In this document: positions 17,759-27,474 of the stretch, one piece after another | How positions within the stretch are numbered: the first letter of the stretch is position 1 | Layout: the number at the start of each line of letters is the position of its first letter | Origin: an uncultured Acidobacteriia bacterium | GTDB taxonomy: Bacteria; Acidobacteriota; Terriglobia; Bryobacterales; Bryobacteraceae | Length of the DNA: 64,000 bases | Assembly: GCA_903907865.1 (NCBI GenBank) | Contig: CAIVPR010000179.1 | Span: 28,985-92,984 of the forward strand | Reading direction: 5' to 3' | The notes under the pieces: model-generated | Told to the model about the DNA's origin: nothing | Seen by the model: only the letters and a program-made list of their open reading frames with translations | Databases searched by the model: none | Program-made: the position numbers and the translations under genes

Positions 17759-18825
17759 CGGCGGACCGCCCAGGCCATGCCGTCCGGTTGCTTGCCCGCG
17801 TCGAGACGCCCGGTGATCGTGAGCGTCTTCAGGTCGATGATGGCGACCGAATTCTCCGGGGTGCAGGCGACGAAAGCGCGTGCCCCGTCCGGCTGCATTT
17901 GGATGCCGGCCGCGCCCTTCTCGATCTTGAGGCGCTTGATTTCCTTGCGGGTAGCGACGTCGAAGATCGCGACTTCGGGCGCGCCCAGCATCGACACGAA
18001 GGCCAGCTTGCCGTCCGGCGTGATCTTGAGGCGGTTCGCGGATTTCACGTTGGCTTGCAAGGTTTGGGATACGGCCTTGGCCTTGAGGTCGAGGATAGAG
18101 ATCGTGCCGTCACCCGCGTTGGCCGCCCAGAGTTCGACACCGTTCGGGGCCACGTCGAAGCCTTCGGCACCGGGCCCAACCGGCACCACCGTTTCGAGCC
18201 AATCCTTCCGGGGACCGCCGGGGCCGGGACCACCGGGTCCACGTCCGCCTGGAGGGGGTCCGCCCGGAGGAGGTCCACCCGGTCCACCGGGTCCACGACC
18301 CTGGCCGGGCGTCGTTTCATCAATGATGGTCATGGTGGCGGAGCTGATGTTCGACGTCACCATGCGTTTCAAATCGTCGAACACGTAGATCATGTGGGTC
18401 CGGTTCTGGCCGGTGCCGAGGATCCAGTCGATCTTGCTGGTTGCGGGATCGTAGCTGCCGATGGCCTTTGCCGCTTCGGCCGTGAACCACACCTTGCCGC
18501 CCGCGAACCACAAGCCGTGGGGACCGCGCAGGGGGCCGAGGTCGATGGTGGGCAGGGCCTGGATCTTCACCAGGTCCACCACGGAGATGGTGTTGTAGCC
18601 TCCGCCCGCGTAGTTGGAAATATAGGCGGTCTTGCCGTCCGCCGACACGGTGACTTCGTGGGGATCCGGACCGCTCGGGGCCTTGCCCAGCACCTTCAGG
18701 GAGACCGGATCGATGACCGACAGCGTCTGGTCGGCCTTGGAAAGGACCAGCAACGACTGGGACTGTGCCCAGGCGCCGGTAGCGCAAAGGAGCAGGGCCG
18801 GGAAGAGGATGGATCTACGCTTCAT
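17755..18825 (-). CDS. exported YVTN-type beta-propeller protein
   Basis: A 356-residue secreted protein of the YVTN/40-residue beta-propeller kind. After the signal MKRRSILFPALLLCATGAWA come repeats such as SLLVLSKADQTLSVIDPVSLKVLG, KTAYISNYAGGGYNTISVVDL, GVELWAANAGDGTISILDL and AFVACTPENSVAIIDLKTLTITG. A Gly/Pro-rich insert (GPGGPGGPPPGGPPPGG) interrupts the propeller at about residue 155. Start at 18825 is preferred; 18837, with AAGGTGG before it, is a good alternative. Co-translated with the downstream amidohydrolase; a binding or scaffold role is inferred. Confidence 0.85.
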   Translation of the reverse strand: MKRRSILFPALLLCATGAWAQSQSLLVLSKADQTLSVIDPVSLKVLGKAPSGPDPHEVTVSADGKTAYISNYAGGGYNTISVVDLVKIQALPTIDLGPLRGPHGLWFAGGKVWFTAEAAKAIGSYDPATSKIDWILGTGQNRTHMIYVFDDLKRMVTSNISSATMTIIDETTPGQGRGPGGPGGPPPGGPPPGGRGPGGPGPGGPRKDWLETVVPVGPGAEGFDVAPNGVELWAANAGDGTISILDLKAKAVSQTLQANVKSANRLKITPDGKLAFVSMLGAPEVAIFDVATRKEIKRLKIEKGAAGIQMQPDGARAFVACTPENSVAIIDLKTLTITGRLDAGKQPDGMAWAVRR

Positions 18826-18879
18826 CTCGACCACCATACCACCTTCGAACTGCAACCGGCACGCTATCCTGTTTTGTTC

Positions 18880-20166
18880 GTGCCGCATTCCAACCCAACA
18901 CCACTTACGCGCCAACAGCGCCGGTCCTTCCTTGCGGCGTGGGGCGGAATCGCGCTCGACGGCGTTGATTCCTTCATCTACGCGCTCGTTCTGGTCCCGG
19001 CCATGAAGGAGTTGTTGCCGAAGTCCGGAATCCCCGCGACTCCCGGCAATTTGGGCCTCTACGGTAGCATCCTGTTCGCAATCTTCCTCGTCGGCTGGGG
19101 CTTGGCCTCGGCCTGGGGCCCGCTGGCCGACCGTTTCGGGCGCGTCCGCACCATGATGCTGGCCATCCTCTTCTATTCCGTGTTCACCTTTCTTGGTTGC
19201 GTGGCGCAGGATGTCTGGCAGTTGGGCCTGTTCCGCATGCTGGCCGGCTTCGGCGTCGGCGGCGAGTTCGTCGGGGCGACGGTGCTGGTGGCGGAAGGCA
19301 TGCCGGAGAACCGGCGGATCCAAGGTGCCGGGTGGATGAACAGCGGCTACTACGTGGGGACGTTTATCGCGGCGGCGCTGAACTACATTGTGGGGTCGCA
19401 CTACGGTTGGCGCGCCATGTTCGCGGTGGGCGGGTTGCCGGCGTTGTTCATCGCGTATATCCGGTACGGGGTCGAGGAACCGCAAAAATGGCGGGACCGG
19501 AACGCCGAGACCGGCGGCATCTCGGTGCGCGAGTCGTTCATGGGCCTGTTTACCCCCGAATACCGCCGCAGGACGGTGCTCAACTGCACGTTGATTCTGA
19601 TCTCGATGATCGGGCTCTGGGCCGGTTCCGTCTACGCGCCCGGGGCGGTGACGCAGGTGGCGGTGCGCGAAGGCTATTCCGCTGCGGACGCCGCCAAGAT
19701 CGCTTCGTGGGCGACGATGCTGCTGGCGGCGGGCACCATCATCGCCTGCCTTTGCATGCATTGGATCACGGAACGGCTGGGACGGCGCGGGGCGGTGGCC
19801 TTCTTCTTCGCCGTGATGGCGGTGTCGGTCTCCTTCGGATTCGGTTACGCGTTCTACCTGAAGGAACACGCGCTTACGGTGTTCATAGCGTCGCTGTTCT
19901 TCGTGGGAATCGGCGGCGGGTCCTTCCCCGTCTATTTCGCTTGGTTGCCCGAGCAGTATCGGACGGCGAGCCGAGGCAGTTCGCTGGCGTTGGCGATGGG
20001 GGTGGGACGGTTTGTGGCGGCCGGGGCGACATTCCTGGTCGGAGCCGGAATTTCCCGCTACGGCAGCATCGGAGTGCCGGTCGCTACGACGTCGCTGGCC
20101 TTCGTCATCGGCCTTTGTTTGGTGTGGCAGGGGGTCGAAACCAAGGGCGGGGCATTGCCGGACTAG
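18880..20166 (+). CDS. MFS transporter
   Basis: A roughly 428-residue inner-membrane secondary transporter with about 12 hydrophobic segments. The loop 2-3 signature GPLADRFGRVRTMM and its half-repeat WITERLGRRGAVA are present, as is the motif GEFVGATVLVAEGMPENRR in TM4-5. The closest general type is the metabolite:H+ symporter/sugar-porter-like group. The start is the GTG at 18880; a TTG lies 6 nt upstream. The upstream in-frame part of the 810-residue ORF is antisense to the YVTN gene. A -10-like TATCCT ends 9 nt before the start. Substrate unknown. Confidence 0.87.
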   Translation: MPHSNPTPLTRQQRRSFLAAWGGIALDGVDSFIYALVLVPAMKELLPKSGIPATPGNLGLYGSILFAIFLVGWGLASAWGPLADRFGRVRTMMLAILFYSVFTFLGCVAQDVWQLGLFRMLAGFGVGGEFVGATVLVAEGMPENRRIQGAGWMNSGYYVGTFIAAALNYIVGSHYGWRAMFAVGGLPALFIAYIRYGVEEPQKWRDRNAETGGISVRESFMGLFTPEYRRRTVLNCTLILISMIGLWAGSVYAPGAVTQVAVREGYSAADAAKIASWATMLLAAGTIIACLCMHWITERLGRRGAVAFFFAVMAVSVSFGFGYAFYLKEHALTVFIASLFFVGIGGGSFPVYFAWLPEQYRTASRGSSLALAMGVGRFVAAGATFLVGAGISRYGSIGVPVATTSLAFVIGLCLVWQGVETKGGALPD

Positions 20167-20188
20167 TTTCCGGCTAAACTTGAAGGCA

Positions 20189-21076
20189 ATGAAGCGGCTT
20201 GCGACAAGATTGGCTGTTACGCTCGCGGTCGGTGCGGCCGCCGGTTTCTGCGCGGTGGCGATCCGTTCCGCCGAGGGCGCCCTCCATCCAACCCGCCGGG
20301 CCGTGGCACCCGAATGTCCGTGCGTGACCCATGTCCGTTGCGGCGACGCATCGGTGACAGCCCCGGACACGACCAAGCTCAGTGCCTGGTATTACCAGCC
20401 CGACCAGCCCAACGGCGCGGCGGTGATCCTGCTTCACGGGGTCGGTGCCAACCGCGAGGATCTGGTCGGTTTCGGTACCCTCTTCGAAAAGGCCGGCTAT
20501 TCCGTCCTGGTGCCCGACCTCCGCGGCCACGGGCGCAGCGACGGTTTCACGACCTATGGAGCATTCGAGGAACAGGACATCCATGCCTGGGCCGATTGGA
20601 TGCTGGCGCGGCCGGGCATTTCGCGCATCTACGGTTACGGCGTGTCACTGGGCGGCTCGGTGCTGATCGAGAGCCTGAACCGCGAGCCGAGATTCCGCGC
20701 CGTGGTGGCCGAATCCGCCTACACCACGTTCCCCGACGTCGCCGACGAGCGCATTGCCCGTCTCCTGCCCGCGCCCGCGCGCTGGATCGCCCAACCTTTT
20801 GTCAGCGCCGGCCTGTTATGGGGACGCCTGCGCTACGATGCCGACCTTCGCCGCGCCTCGCCGCTGGACGCTGTCCGGCACGCCAAGACCCCGATCCTGC
20901 TGATCCACGGGCTGGCCGACCACAAGACGGAGGCGGACAACTCGCGTCGTCTTGCTGCTGCCAATCCGGGGACGACGACCCTCTGGCTGGTGCCCGGCGC
21001 GGGCCACGCAAACGCCCGCGCCACCGCCAAGCAGGAATTCGACTCACGCGTGATGGACTGGTTCCAGCAACACTGA
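20189..21076 (+). CDS. alpha/beta hydrolase with N-terminal signal anchor
   Basis: A 295-residue alpha/beta hydrolase. The N terminus MKRLATRLAVTLAVGAAAGFCAVA is a signal or membrane anchor. Oxyanion loop VILLHGVGANRED, nucleophile elbow GYGVSLGGS (Ser of GxSxG), acid loop ILLIHGLADHKTE and a histidine in VPGAGHANA define the triad. It resembles the YqkD/BEM46-like exported or membrane-tethered esterases acting on small substrates. GAAGG lies just before the ATG and a -10-like TAAACT ends 8 nt before it. It starts 22 nt after the MFS gene, in the same direction. Confidence 0.88.
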   Translation: MKRLATRLAVTLAVGAAAGFCAVAIRSAEGALHPTRRAVAPECPCVTHVRCGDASVTAPDTTKLSAWYYQPDQPNGAAVILLHGVGANREDLVGFGTLFEKAGYSVLVPDLRGHGRSDGFTTYGAFEEQDIHAWADWMLARPGISRIYGYGVSLGGSVLIESLNREPRFRAVVAESAYTTFPDVADERIARLLPAPARWIAQPFVSAGLLWGRLRYDADLRRASPLDAVRHAKTPILLIHGLADHKTEADNSRRLAAANPGTTTLWLVPGAGHANARATAKQEFDSRVMDWFQQH

Positions 21077-21101
21077 CCGAATCCGCGCTAAGATTGGGCT
21101 G

Positions 21102-22718
21102 ATGCGCCGAATCTCTGCTGTACTCGCGTTCGCCGCCGCAGCCTCCGCCCAACCCCCGGTCATCCTGATTTCCGTGGACACGCTCCGCGCCGACCACTCC
21201 AAGACCCCCGCCATCGAAGGCTGGGTGTCGCACGGGGGCACCCGCTTTTCCAACATCGTGACCCAAATTCCCCTGACCCTGGCCTCCCACACCGTGATGA
21301 TGGCGTCGCAATATCCTTATGAGACGGGCGTTGAAGAGAATGCGGGCAGCGTCCCCAAGGGAGTTCCCACATTGGCGGGAGTGCTCAAGGGCCGGGGCTA
21401 CCGTACAGCCGCCTTTATCGGCAGCATCTTCCTGGAAAAGGAGCTGGGCCTCGATCAGGGTTTCGACACCTACGACAGCCCGTTCAGCTTCGGGGCGTTT
21501 TCCAAACTTTCGGGTGAGCTGCTGTTCGCGGGAGGGGCGCGCAATAGCTACTCGGTGCGCGAGCGCCGTCCCGCCGCGTTGGTTTTCCGCGCCGCGAACG
21601 CCTTTCTCGCCGCCCACAAGGGGGAGCCGGTTTTCGTCTTCATCCACCTTTTTGATATGCACAAGCCTTGGAGGGCACCCACGTACAAGGCGCAGTCGGA
21701 GCTGGTGGACCAGGCTCTGGGGGGATTCGAGCAATCTTTGAAGCGCGAAGGCTGGTGGGACAAGTCGCTCGTCGTGCTGACTGCCGACCACGGGGAGGGG
21801 CTGGGCGAACATGGCGAGTCGGACCACGGCTACTTCGTCTACCAGAGCACGTTGCATGTGCCTTTGGTGGTGCATTGGCCGGTCGGAGCGGCGATGGCCG
21901 TGAATCCCGACAGGCCCGGCGGCTTGGTGGATCTAGCCCCGTCGATTCTGGATTTCCTGAAGATCCCGCAGCCCGCGTCCTTCCACGGCAAGAGCCTGTT
22001 CAGCGGGCCGGGACCGACCGCCGTTTTCGCGGAAAGCGTCTACGCGCGGGACGCTTTTGGCTGGGCGGCGCTCCGCAGTCTGCGGGTGGGAGGTCTTCAG
22101 TACGTCGATGCGCCCAAGCCCGAACTCTACGACTTGGACAAGGACCCCGCGGAACGCGAAAATCTCATCGCCCGTCGACCCGCGGACGCTGCCCGGCTGA
22201 AGTCCCAATTGGCAACCTATAAGGTTGCGGCCAAACCGACGGCAGCACAGGCCGGAGACCCGGCGCGCCGCAAGGAAGTTCTGGAATCGCTGGGGTACTT
22301 GGCACCGGGACCGGCCGGGGTGGGCTCGGGAGCCGATCCGAAGGACCGACTCCCCGACCTGATCCGGTACGAGGAAGCCCTCGACAAGATGGCCGAACGC
22401 CGCTACGACCTCGCAATCGCCAGTCTCCGGACGATCTTGGCGCGCGATCCCGGAAACCTGCTCGTTCGCCGCGATTTAGGTGCCGCCCTTGTCGAGTCCC
22501 GCAAATTCGCGGAGGCCGCCGCCGAGTTGCAGCGCGTCGCGTCGGCCTCGCCCGGCGACTACATTACTCGCTACGAACTGGGCCTCGCCTATGAGGGGCT
22601 TTCGAAATTTCCGGAGGCCAAGGACCAGTTCGACGCCGCCTGTAAACTGGCACCAGCCGCGGCCCAGTGCCTTAGCGCCGCTGAACGGGTCGCAGCCAAG
22701 ATCAACGGGAAACGCTGA
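21102..22718 (+). CDS. sulfatase-fold hydrolase fused to TPR repeats
   Basis: A 538-residue exported protein: a short signal (MRRISAVLAFAAAASA), an alkaline-phosphatase-superfamily domain (about 20-370) and C-terminal TPR repeats (about 425-530). Metal-site motifs VILISVDTLRADH and VVLTADHGEGLGEHGESDHG are intact. The formylglycine motif C/S-x-P-x-R is missing: the aligned position reads PLTLASHTVMM, so Thr may be the nucleophile and the enzyme need not be a sulfatase. Phosphodi- or monoesterase activity is possible. The ORF ends 17 nt inside the convergent pirin gene. A -10-like TAAGAT lies 7 nt before the ATG. Confidence 0.87.
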   Translation: MRRISAVLAFAAAASAQPPVILISVDTLRADHSKTPAIEGWVSHGGTRFSNIVTQIPLTLASHTVMMASQYPYETGVEENAGSVPKGVPTLAGVLKGRGYRTAAFIGSIFLEKELGLDQGFDTYDSPFSFGAFSKLSGELLFAGGARNSYSVRERRPAALVFRAANAFLAAHKGEPVFVFIHLFDMHKPWRAPTYKAQSELVDQALGGFEQSLKREGWWDKSLVVLTADHGEGLGEHGESDHGYFVYQSTLHVPLVVHWPVGAAMAVNPDRPGGLVDLAPSILDFLKIPQPASFHGKSLFSGPGPTAVFAESVYARDAFGWAALRSLRVGGLQYVDAPKPELYDLDKDPAERENLIARRPADAARLKSQLATYKVAAKPTAAQAGDPARRKEVLESLGYLAPGPAGVGSGADPKDRLPDLIRYEEALDKMAERRYDLAIASLRTILARDPGNLLVRRDLGAALVESRKFAEAAAELQRVASASPGDYITRYELGLAYEGLSKFPEAKDQFDAACKLAPAAAQCLSAAERVAAKINGKR

Positions 22719-23565
22719 TAGTGCCCATCCGGCCCGCCCGGTAGTCTTCGAACGCCTGCGCCAACTCCTCCTTGGTGTTCATCACGAAAGGGCCGTAGCG
22801 GGCGACGGGCTCGTGGATCGGCTCGGCGGAAAGCAACAGGATCTGGGTTTCGCCGGAGGCCGTGAATTCCACCGTGTCGGCGTCATTGTTCAATACCGCC
22901 AGATGGTACTTGGGGATGAAACCACCGCCCAGCATCAGCCCGCCGGAAATCACATAGATCATACTGTTCAGGCTGTGCGGAACCTCCTGGATGTGCTTGG
23001 CCCCGTCGGCCATCTTGAAGTGCAGGTATTGGATGGGGATGTGGGTCTCGACCGCGCCGTTCACTCCCAGCGAATCGCCGGCGATGACCTTGATCTCCAC
23101 GCCTTCGCCCGTGGCGGTGGGGATATGGGCCGCGTCGCGCTCCTGGTAGCGGGGGGCTTTCATCTTGTCGCGCTTGGGCAGATTGACCCAAAGTTGGAAG
23201 CCTTCGAGCTTGCCGCCGTTCTGCACCAAGTTGCGGCTGGGAACTTCGGAATGCACCAAGCCGGATCCCGCAGTCATCCACTGGACGTCGCCAGCCTTGA
23301 GGACGCCGTGGTGGCCGAAGGAATCGCGGTGCTCGAATTCGCCCGAAAGCAGATAGGTAACGGTTTCGAATCCGCGGTGGGGATGGTCCGGGAAGCCCTT
23401 CGCTTCACCGGGTTTGAGGTCCATGGGACCCATATGGTCGAGGAGGAGGAAGGGGTCGAACTCGCTCAAATCATGGTTGGGGAAGGCGCGGTGGATCTGC
23501 ACTCCGTCGCCATCGGAGACAAGCGGGGCGGGTATCGCGCGGTTGAGGGTTCTGTGTGTAGCCAT
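22702..23565 (-). CDS. pirin family protein
   Basis: A 287-residue bicupin of the pirin/quercetinase family. The iron-binding segment PDHPHRGFETVTYLLSGEFEH with the later GSGLVHSE is intact in the N-terminal cupin, and the C-terminal cupin carries SMIYVISGG. Pirins bind Fe(II) and include quercetin dioxygenases and redox-sensing regulators; which applies here is not visible. The start at 23565 is the conserved MATHRTLNRAIPAP. It is divergent from the membrane protein at 23621 (55 nt between starts) and overlaps the sulfatase gene tail-to-tail. Confidence 0.92.
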   Translation of the reverse strand: MATHRTLNRAIPAPLVSDGDGVQIHRAFPNHDLSEFDPFLLLDHMGPMDLKPGEAKGFPDHPHRGFETVTYLLSGEFEHRDSFGHHGVLKAGDVQWMTAGSGLVHSEVPSRNLVQNGGKLEGFQLWVNLPKRDKMKAPRYQERDAAHIPTATGEGVEIKVIAGDSLGVNGAVETHIPIQYLHFKMADGAKHIQEVPHSLNSMIYVISGGLMLGGGFIPKYHLAVLNNDADTVEFTASGETQILLLSAEPIHEPVARYGPFVMNTKEELAQAFEDYRAGRMGTISVSR

Positions 23566-23620
23566 TTGGTTGCTTGGATGCGGAAGTCGTCGAAAGGGTT
23601 CGAGGGGGGAGAATAGGGGG

Positions 23621-25798
23621 GTGCCGGGACTTGGCCTCGTTTTGTTTGGAGCGTTGTTCACCGTGGCCTCGTGCTGGGCGGCGGGCGGGATCGTGCTGCG
23701 CCGCATGCGTCTTGCACCGGTGGAAGGCGCGCTGTTGGAGGGGGCGGTCGGAGCGTCGGTGTTGAGTCTGGCGGTACTGGCTTTGTCTTTGCTGCACTTG
23801 GCGTACCCGGTGGTGTTCGCGGTTGTGGGCGCGGGAACGTTGGCGACAAGGTGGCGGTTGGGTGTCCGCCGGGGCGGGGAACTGCCGTTTTGGGAATTGA
23901 CGTTCTTGTGGACGGCGCTGTTCGGGGTCGTGTTCGGGGTGTATGCGTTGTTGTACCTGTCGGTGTCGCTCGCCCCGGAGCACAGCCCCGACGGCCAGAC
24001 CTACCACCTCGGCCTCGTCTACCGCTTCTTCCGCGAACACGGCATGGGCCCGATTACTTCGACCATGTATGCCCCCATGCCGCTCGCCACCGAGATGCTC
24101 TTTCTGTTTGCGTTTGCCTTCGGCCGGAACGCGGCGGCGGCGACGGTGCATCTGGGCAGCCTGTTCGCGCTCTTTGGGCTCGTCGTTTGTTATGGACGGC
24201 GCATCGGGCGGCCTTGGGCGGGTGTTTGCGCCGGACTGCTCGTGTTCCTTTCCCCCATCGCTGGAATCGACGCGGCCAGCGCCTACAATGACGTCGCGTT
24301 GACCACGGCGGCCTTCGCGATGTTCTACTTGGTCGAGGTCTGGCGCGATGGCGACGATTCGGCGCTCGTACCGACCGGGCTTCTGGCCGGATTCTGTTTC
24401 GCCATCAAGTACACCGGTTTCGTTGCGTTCCTGTATGCCGCGGTCGTGATCTTGTGGCTGCGCAGGCCGAGGGCGCTGCTGCCTGTGACCCTCGCCGCCG
24501 GACTGGTTGCGCTGCCGTGGGTCGTGAAGAACTGGATCTGGTACGGGAATCCGGTAGCCCCTTTGCTGAACCGCGTGTTTGAGAACCCGTACGTCCATGT
24601 CGCCAACGAGGAGGCATTCCGCGCCTACTTCCGGCACTACACGCTTTCCAGCCTCTGGCAGGTCCCTTGGGCGGTCACGGTGACGGGAGAAACGGGCGGA
24701 CAACTGGGGCTGGTCTTCCTGTTGGCCCCCCTCGGACTGTTGGCCCTGCGCGGCGCGGTGGGGCGTCGGGTGCTCGTCGTTGCGGCCATCTTTCTGATCC
24801 CGTACCCGCTGAACATCGGAACCCGGTTCTTGTTACCCGCACTGCCGTTCGTCGCGCTGGCCATGGTCATGGCTTGCGGGCGTTTGCGAGTTTTGCAGGT
24901 CGGGCTGGTTCTGGTCGCCGCCGTAACGGCCTGGCCGAAGGTGACGGCGCGGATGGAAAAGCCGGGCAACATGCGGGTGACGGGCTTCGACTGGAAGGCC
25001 GCCGTGGGAGTCGAGTCGCCAGAAGGTTTCCTGCGCCGCAGGTCGCTCGAATGGCGGGTGGCGCAGATGCTGGAATCGCACGTGCCGCCGGACAAACGGA
25101 TTTGGAGCAGCCAACCTTTGGCGGAGTCGTACTTGCAGTCCAATATCTTGGTGAGCTACCTGTCTGGCGAGGGTGAATTGATCCGCGACATCATCTCCAA
25201 CGCCGCAAGCGACCCCGACCGCGAACCGACCTGGAACCTGCGTTTCGACTTCCGGCCCCAATCGATCCAGCACCTCAGGGTCACGCAGTCCGCCCACAGC
25301 CTGACCGACACTTGGAGTATCGGGGAGCTCTACCTCTTTCGCGCTGGCCGTGAAGTTCCGCCCACTCCGCGCTGGCATGTGGACGCCGCGCCCTATCCAT
25401 GGGACGCCGCGCTCGCCTTCGACCGCAACCCGGCCACCCGCTGGATGACTTGGCGTTCCATCGAGCCGGGCATGCATTTCGACATCTTGACTGATAGGCC
25501 AGTTGAACTCGACAGCGTGGAGATCCGCTGCGCACGGGACCAATGGAAGATCGAATTGCGCCTGGAATCGTGCGACGGCGGCGATTGCAAGGTGATTGCG
25601 GGCAAGCCACGGACTTCCGTTCTGCCGCCAATCGGCGATTTCCGGTTGGCGGCTATGAAGGCAGTCCGGGCCCACGGTATCGACTTCCTGCTGATTGACA
25701 AGGACGACCCCAACGCAGCGGACATTGCAGTCAACCCGGCGCGTTGGGGCCTGGTGTTTATCGCGGAAGCCGAAGGCCGCCGGTTGTACCGGACTTAG
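23621..25798 (+). CDS. GT39/ArnT-like polytopic membrane protein with C-terminal beta domain
   Basis: A 725-residue protein with about 11-12 hydrophobic segments up to residue 430. The first loop, LAPEHSPDGQTYHLGLVYRFF, has the acidic residue typical of lipid-linked-sugar glycosyltransferases of the GT-C (GT39/ArnT/PMT) fold. The C-terminal 290 residues are soluble; AFDRNPATRWMTWRSIEPGMHFDI resembles an F5/8-type (discoidin) carbohydrate-binding pattern. The GTG at 23621, preceded by a G-rich AGGGGGG stretch, is the likely start since nearly all upstream in-frame sequence is antisense to pirin. Its stop overlaps that of rsgA by 3 nt. Probably glycosylates envelope material; substrate unknown. 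Confidence 0.75.
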   Translation: MPGLGLVLFGALFTVASCWAAGGIVLRRMRLAPVEGALLEGAVGASVLSLAVLALSLLHLAYPVVFAVVGAGTLATRWRLGVRRGGELPFWELTFLWTALFGVVFGVYALLYLSVSLAPEHSPDGQTYHLGLVYRFFREHGMGPITSTMYAPMPLATEMLFLFAFAFGRNAAAATVHLGSLFALFGLVVCYGRRIGRPWAGVCAGLLVFLSPIAGIDAASAYNDVALTTAAFAMFYLVEVWRDGDDSALVPTGLLAGFCFAIKYTGFVAFLYAAVVILWLRRPRALLPVTLAAGLVALPWVVKNWIWYGNPVAPLLNRVFENPYVHVANEEAFRAYFRHYTLSSLWQVPWAVTVTGETGGQLGLVFLLAPLGLLALRGAVGRRVLVVAAIFLIPYPLNIGTRFLLPALPFVALAMVMACGRLRVLQVGLVLVAAVTAWPKVTARMEKPGNMRVTGFDWKAAVGVESPEGFLRRRSLEWRVAQMLESHVPPDKRIWSSQPLAESYLQSNILVSYLSGEGELIRDIISNAASDPDREPTWNLRFDFRPQSIQHLRVTQSAHSLTDTWSIGELYLFRAGREVPPTPRWHVDAAPYPWDAALAFDRNPATRWMTWRSIEPGMHFDILTDRPVELDSVEIRCARDQWKIELRLESCDGGDCKVIAGKPRTSVLPPIGDFRLAAMKAVRAHGIDFLLIDKDDPNAADIAVNPARWGLVFIAEAEGRRLYRT

Positions 25799-26739
25799 GC
25801 CTGCGAATTCTCAACTTCCGCCAGTAGCCGCAAATACGCGGAATGCCGGATCCCGCCCGCCTCTCGCACGGGGCAGTCGGGTTCTTCCTTGTGCCTGCAG
25901 TCGCGGAATCGGCAACCTGCGTCGAGGAACTCTGGAAACGCCTGTTGGACCTCTTCCAGCGTGATCGTCCCCAGCCCGAACTCCCGGATACCGGGCGTGT
26001 CGATGATCCGCGCCCCGTTTTCCAGTTCGTATAGGCGCGATGCGGTGGTGGTGTGCTGCCCTTTGCCCGTGGCCTCGCTGATTTCGCCGGTCTTGGCCCG
26101 TACCTCACCCGCCAGCGCGTTCAGCAGCGAACTCTTCCCGACCCCGCTCTGGCCCACCAGCACCGCCGTGCTGCCTTCGAGCAGGTCGCGCAGTTCGTCG
26201 AGACCTTTGCCGGTCGGCTTGGAGTAGCGCACGACTGGAATCCGGAAGTTGTCGGCCATCGCCGTGTCGCCCAGATCGGTTTTCGTGAGGCATAGGATGG
26301 GCGTCACTCCGCCCCGCGCCGCCGCCAGCAAGTAGCGGTCCACGAGGCCGGGTCGGAAGGGCGGGCTATCCACCGCCGACACGATCACTATCAGGTCGAT
26401 ATTCGCCGCGACAACCTTGTCGATATGAACGTTGCCGGGGTCCTTGCGGGAAAGGGTGGTGCGCCGGGGGGCGATTCCGCTGACCGCCTCGTTTTCAATC
26501 GAGACCATGTCGCCGGGCGCGACCGGCATCATGTAGCGCACCCAGCGCGGTTCCTCGCCTTCGACAGCCACAAGGCACAGCCCCGACGACACACCGATCA
26601 CCAGAGCCTCGGGTGCGCCTTCCTTGATTTCGCGGCGGTCGTTCTTCTTCTTGGCTTGGGCGGCCTGGAGTTGCTGGAGCTTGATTTTCCGTTCCCGATG
26701 GCGGAAGTCGCCAAAGGCCCTTACGTCCTGTCTGTCCAT
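25795..26739 (-). CDS. rsgA: ribosome small subunit-dependent GTPase A
   Basis: A 314-residue circularly permuted GTPase that assists late 30S maturation. An N-terminal OB domain (about 40-105) is followed by the permuted G motifs: LTKTDLG (G4), GQSGVGKSSLLNALAG (G1), TTTAS (G2) and DTPGIREFGL (G3). Then comes the zinc knuckle CRFRDCRHKEEPDCPV. The N terminus DFRHRERKIKLQQLQAAQAKKK is basic, as expected for rRNA contact. AAGGA lies upstream of the ATG at 26739. The 1187-residue ORF in the track merely continues upstream through non-coding sequence. Secure. Confidence 0.96.
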   Translation of the reverse strand: MDRQDVRAFGDFRHRERKIKLQQLQAAQAKKKNDRREIKEGAPEALVIGVSSGLCLVAVEGEEPRWVRYMMPVAPGDMVSIENEAVSGIAPRRTTLSRKDPGNVHIDKVVAANIDLIVIVSAVDSPPFRPGLVDRYLLAAARGGVTPILCLTKTDLGDTAMADNFRIPVVRYSKPTGKGLDELRDLLEGSTAVLVGQSGVGKSSLLNALAGEVRAKTGEISEATGKGQHTTTASRLYELENGARIIDTPGIREFGLGTITLEEVQQAFPEFLDAGCRFRDCRHKEEPDCPVREAGGIRHSAYLRLLAEVENSQA

Positions 26740-27474
26740 TTGAGATCTAGTCCTTTTGTCCTGCCGTACGTGAAGGCGCGCACCACCGGCGTTGGAGCCG
26801 ACGGGCGACCGGGCGAAAGACCGAAGGGCCGTTGGGGGCCCGGTTGGACTAGCGGACAGACATAGGCAAGCCTCAGGATACCAGAATCGGCAGGAGCCCG
26901 TGTGGGCAGGTTGGCAACCTGCGGCGGGATCGCGGATACCGCCACGCCCTCTCGAATCTACTCCGCCGGAAACCACCGCTGTCGCTCCACCCACTCCACC
27001 CCAGCAGCCTGCACCCCATGTCAGGCGCTGGAGATGCTGGAACATGGAGGCTGACCCACATCGCGAACGTGTCGGACTCAACCCTCTCATCCGAGGTCCG
27101 CATGACCGCCGGACCATTTCTGACTGCATATCTCGCGCTGGAACGCGCCGTGGTCGACGTCGACGATGCTTGCAACCCGCCTCCGCGCTCCACTGCCCTT
27201 GCAAACTCAAGTCGCAACTATTTTCAACTATATTTTCAATCCCCTCAACAACTTCCAAAACCCACCGTTCGGAATCGCCTCCCGCCCATGCTGCAACGGG
27301 CGCGGGAGATTCCAGGTGCCAACGCTGCAACAGATCGCAGCTAACCGACAACGCAGCCAAACCGCCGGGTGCATCGGACACGTTGTTGTCCAGTAGTGGC
27401 AAATACCAACGACAGGCCAAGCTTGACCAAAACCCCTCCATCCTGATAGCTTGGTACCCGGCCACCCACCATTT
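26740..27474. other. 735-nt non-coding region between rsgA and the GMC operon
   Basis: The ORFs here have no homologue I recognise and biased composition (for example the 228-residue ORF from 26792). The left half holds one copy of the dispersed hairpin motif, GCAGGTTGGCAACCTGC with GTGTGG before it (about 26899-26922). The right half (27190-27450) is noticeably richer in A and T. Just before the GMC operon TTGACC (27423-27428) could be a -35 element, with a weak -10 such as ATAGCT 17 nt on. I see no RNA gene. Confidence 0.5.

Noticed and set aside
17755-20376. 873-residue minus-strand ORF
   Set aside because: Only the part from 18825 is the YVTN gene; the extension is antisense to the MFS transporter.
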